A DNA stretch of 6,746 bases, from NCBI GenBank assembly GCA_035371905.1, contig DAORXQ010000053.1, positions 1 through 6,746 of the forward strand. Reading direction: 5' to 3'. Origin of the DNA: a bacterium. Lineage in GTDB: Bacteria; Ratteibacteria; UBA8468; B48-G9; JAFGKM01. The notes beneath the pieces are model-generated. The model was not told the origin of the DNA, did no database searches, and saw nothing but the letters and a program-made list of their open reading frames with translations. Below are positions 6,587-6,746 of this stretch, in pieces. The translations under genes were made by a program, and so were the position numbers. Position 1 is the stretch's first letter; the number at the start of each line of letters is the position of its first letter.

Positions 6587-6746
6587 ATGAAAAAAGAATT
6601 AAAAAATCAATTAGAACAAAATGATGGAGAATTAACAGAGGAAGAAAATACAGAGGAAAAAGAAGAGACAACAGAAGAGACAGAAGAATTAAAAGCATAC
6701 AAAAAATATAATAAAAAAAGCCCTGCTTGTAGGTTAGATGATGAAA
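6587..6746 (+). CDS. Acidic head-region protein, 5' end only (scaffold or capsid candidate)
   Basis: An open frame starts at the ATG at 6587 and runs off the window after 53 residues. The first 35 residues are very acidic and helical (many Glu and Thr, no aromatics). Residues 36-53 are identical to protease residues 159-176, including SPACRLDDE, because the DNA is the same. The position directly after the protease (with one transferase between) is where HK97-type phages carry a scaffold or major capsid gene, and an acidic helical N-terminus would suit a scaffold or delta domain. The function cannot be shown from the fragment. There is no Shine-Dalgarno sequence; the leader is A-rich (mostly A before ATG), like other starts here. 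The chance that the last 55 bases are an assembly join should be kept in mind. Confidence 0.6.
   Translation, partial: MKKELKNQLEQNDGELTEEENTEEKEETTEETEELKAYKKYNKKSPACRLDDE
6692..6746 (+). repeat. Copy 2 of the 55-bp perfect direct repeat (at the window end)
   Basis: Identical to 5464-5518 and in the same reading frame, fused after an unrelated acidic N-terminus. It is cut by the right edge of the window, so whether the full cysteine-containing module follows cannot be seen. Confidence 0.95.

Noticed and set aside
1..6746. tRNA genes, CRISPR arrays, insertion sequences or attachment sites
   Set aside because: No cloverleaf, regularly spaced repeats, transposase or inverted terminal repeats were seen; the only clear repeat is the 55-bp pair.

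Overview
This window is part of a tailed-phage (Caudoviricetes) or prophage genome: the DNA-packaging and head-assembly module of an HK97-fold phage. Every convincing gene is on the + strand, and genes are packed with overlaps or very short gaps. The DNA is very A/T-rich (roughly 28% G+C by eye), the coding strand is purine-rich, arginine is almost always AGA/AGG, and isoleucine often uses ATA. TGA and TAA both act as stops and the standard bacterial code fits. Promoters look like the bacterial sigma70 consensus, while most start codons have A-rich leaders and no clear Shine-Dalgarno sequence. This suggests a phage of a low-GC bacterium, perhaps Bacillota or a Patescibacteria (CPR)-type host. 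The host cannot be fixed from this sequence.

Layout from left to right: the 3' end of a small zinc-ribbon protein (1-132); a sigma70-like promoter (122-150); a probable terminase small subunit (176-715); the terminase large subunit (696-2150); a second promoter with perfect consensus hexamers (2152-2180); a portal protein fused to a MuF-like head morphogenesis domain (2203-4290); a Stealth-like glycosyl/sugar-phosphate transferase (4290-4973); an HK97-type prohead protease with a long C-terminal extension (4990-5832); a GT32-like glycosyltransferase (5789-6505); a short non-coding stretch with potential RNA structure (6506-6586); and the start of an acidic protein that runs off the right edge (6587-6746).

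The terminase subunits would recognise, cut and translocate DNA through the portal. The MuF domain and protease serve procapsid assembly and maturation, and the truncated last gene sits where a scaffold or major capsid gene would be expected. The least ordinary feature is that two unrelated sugar-transferase-type genes are interleaved one by one with the head genes (portal, transferase, protease, transferase, next head gene), translationally coupled or overlapping. This suggests sugar modification made together with the capsid.

The second unusual feature is a 55-bp perfect, in-frame direct repeat. A Cys-containing segment within the protease extension recurs in the truncated last gene, right up to the window end. 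It is either a real module shared by two head proteins or a sign of where assembly broke.
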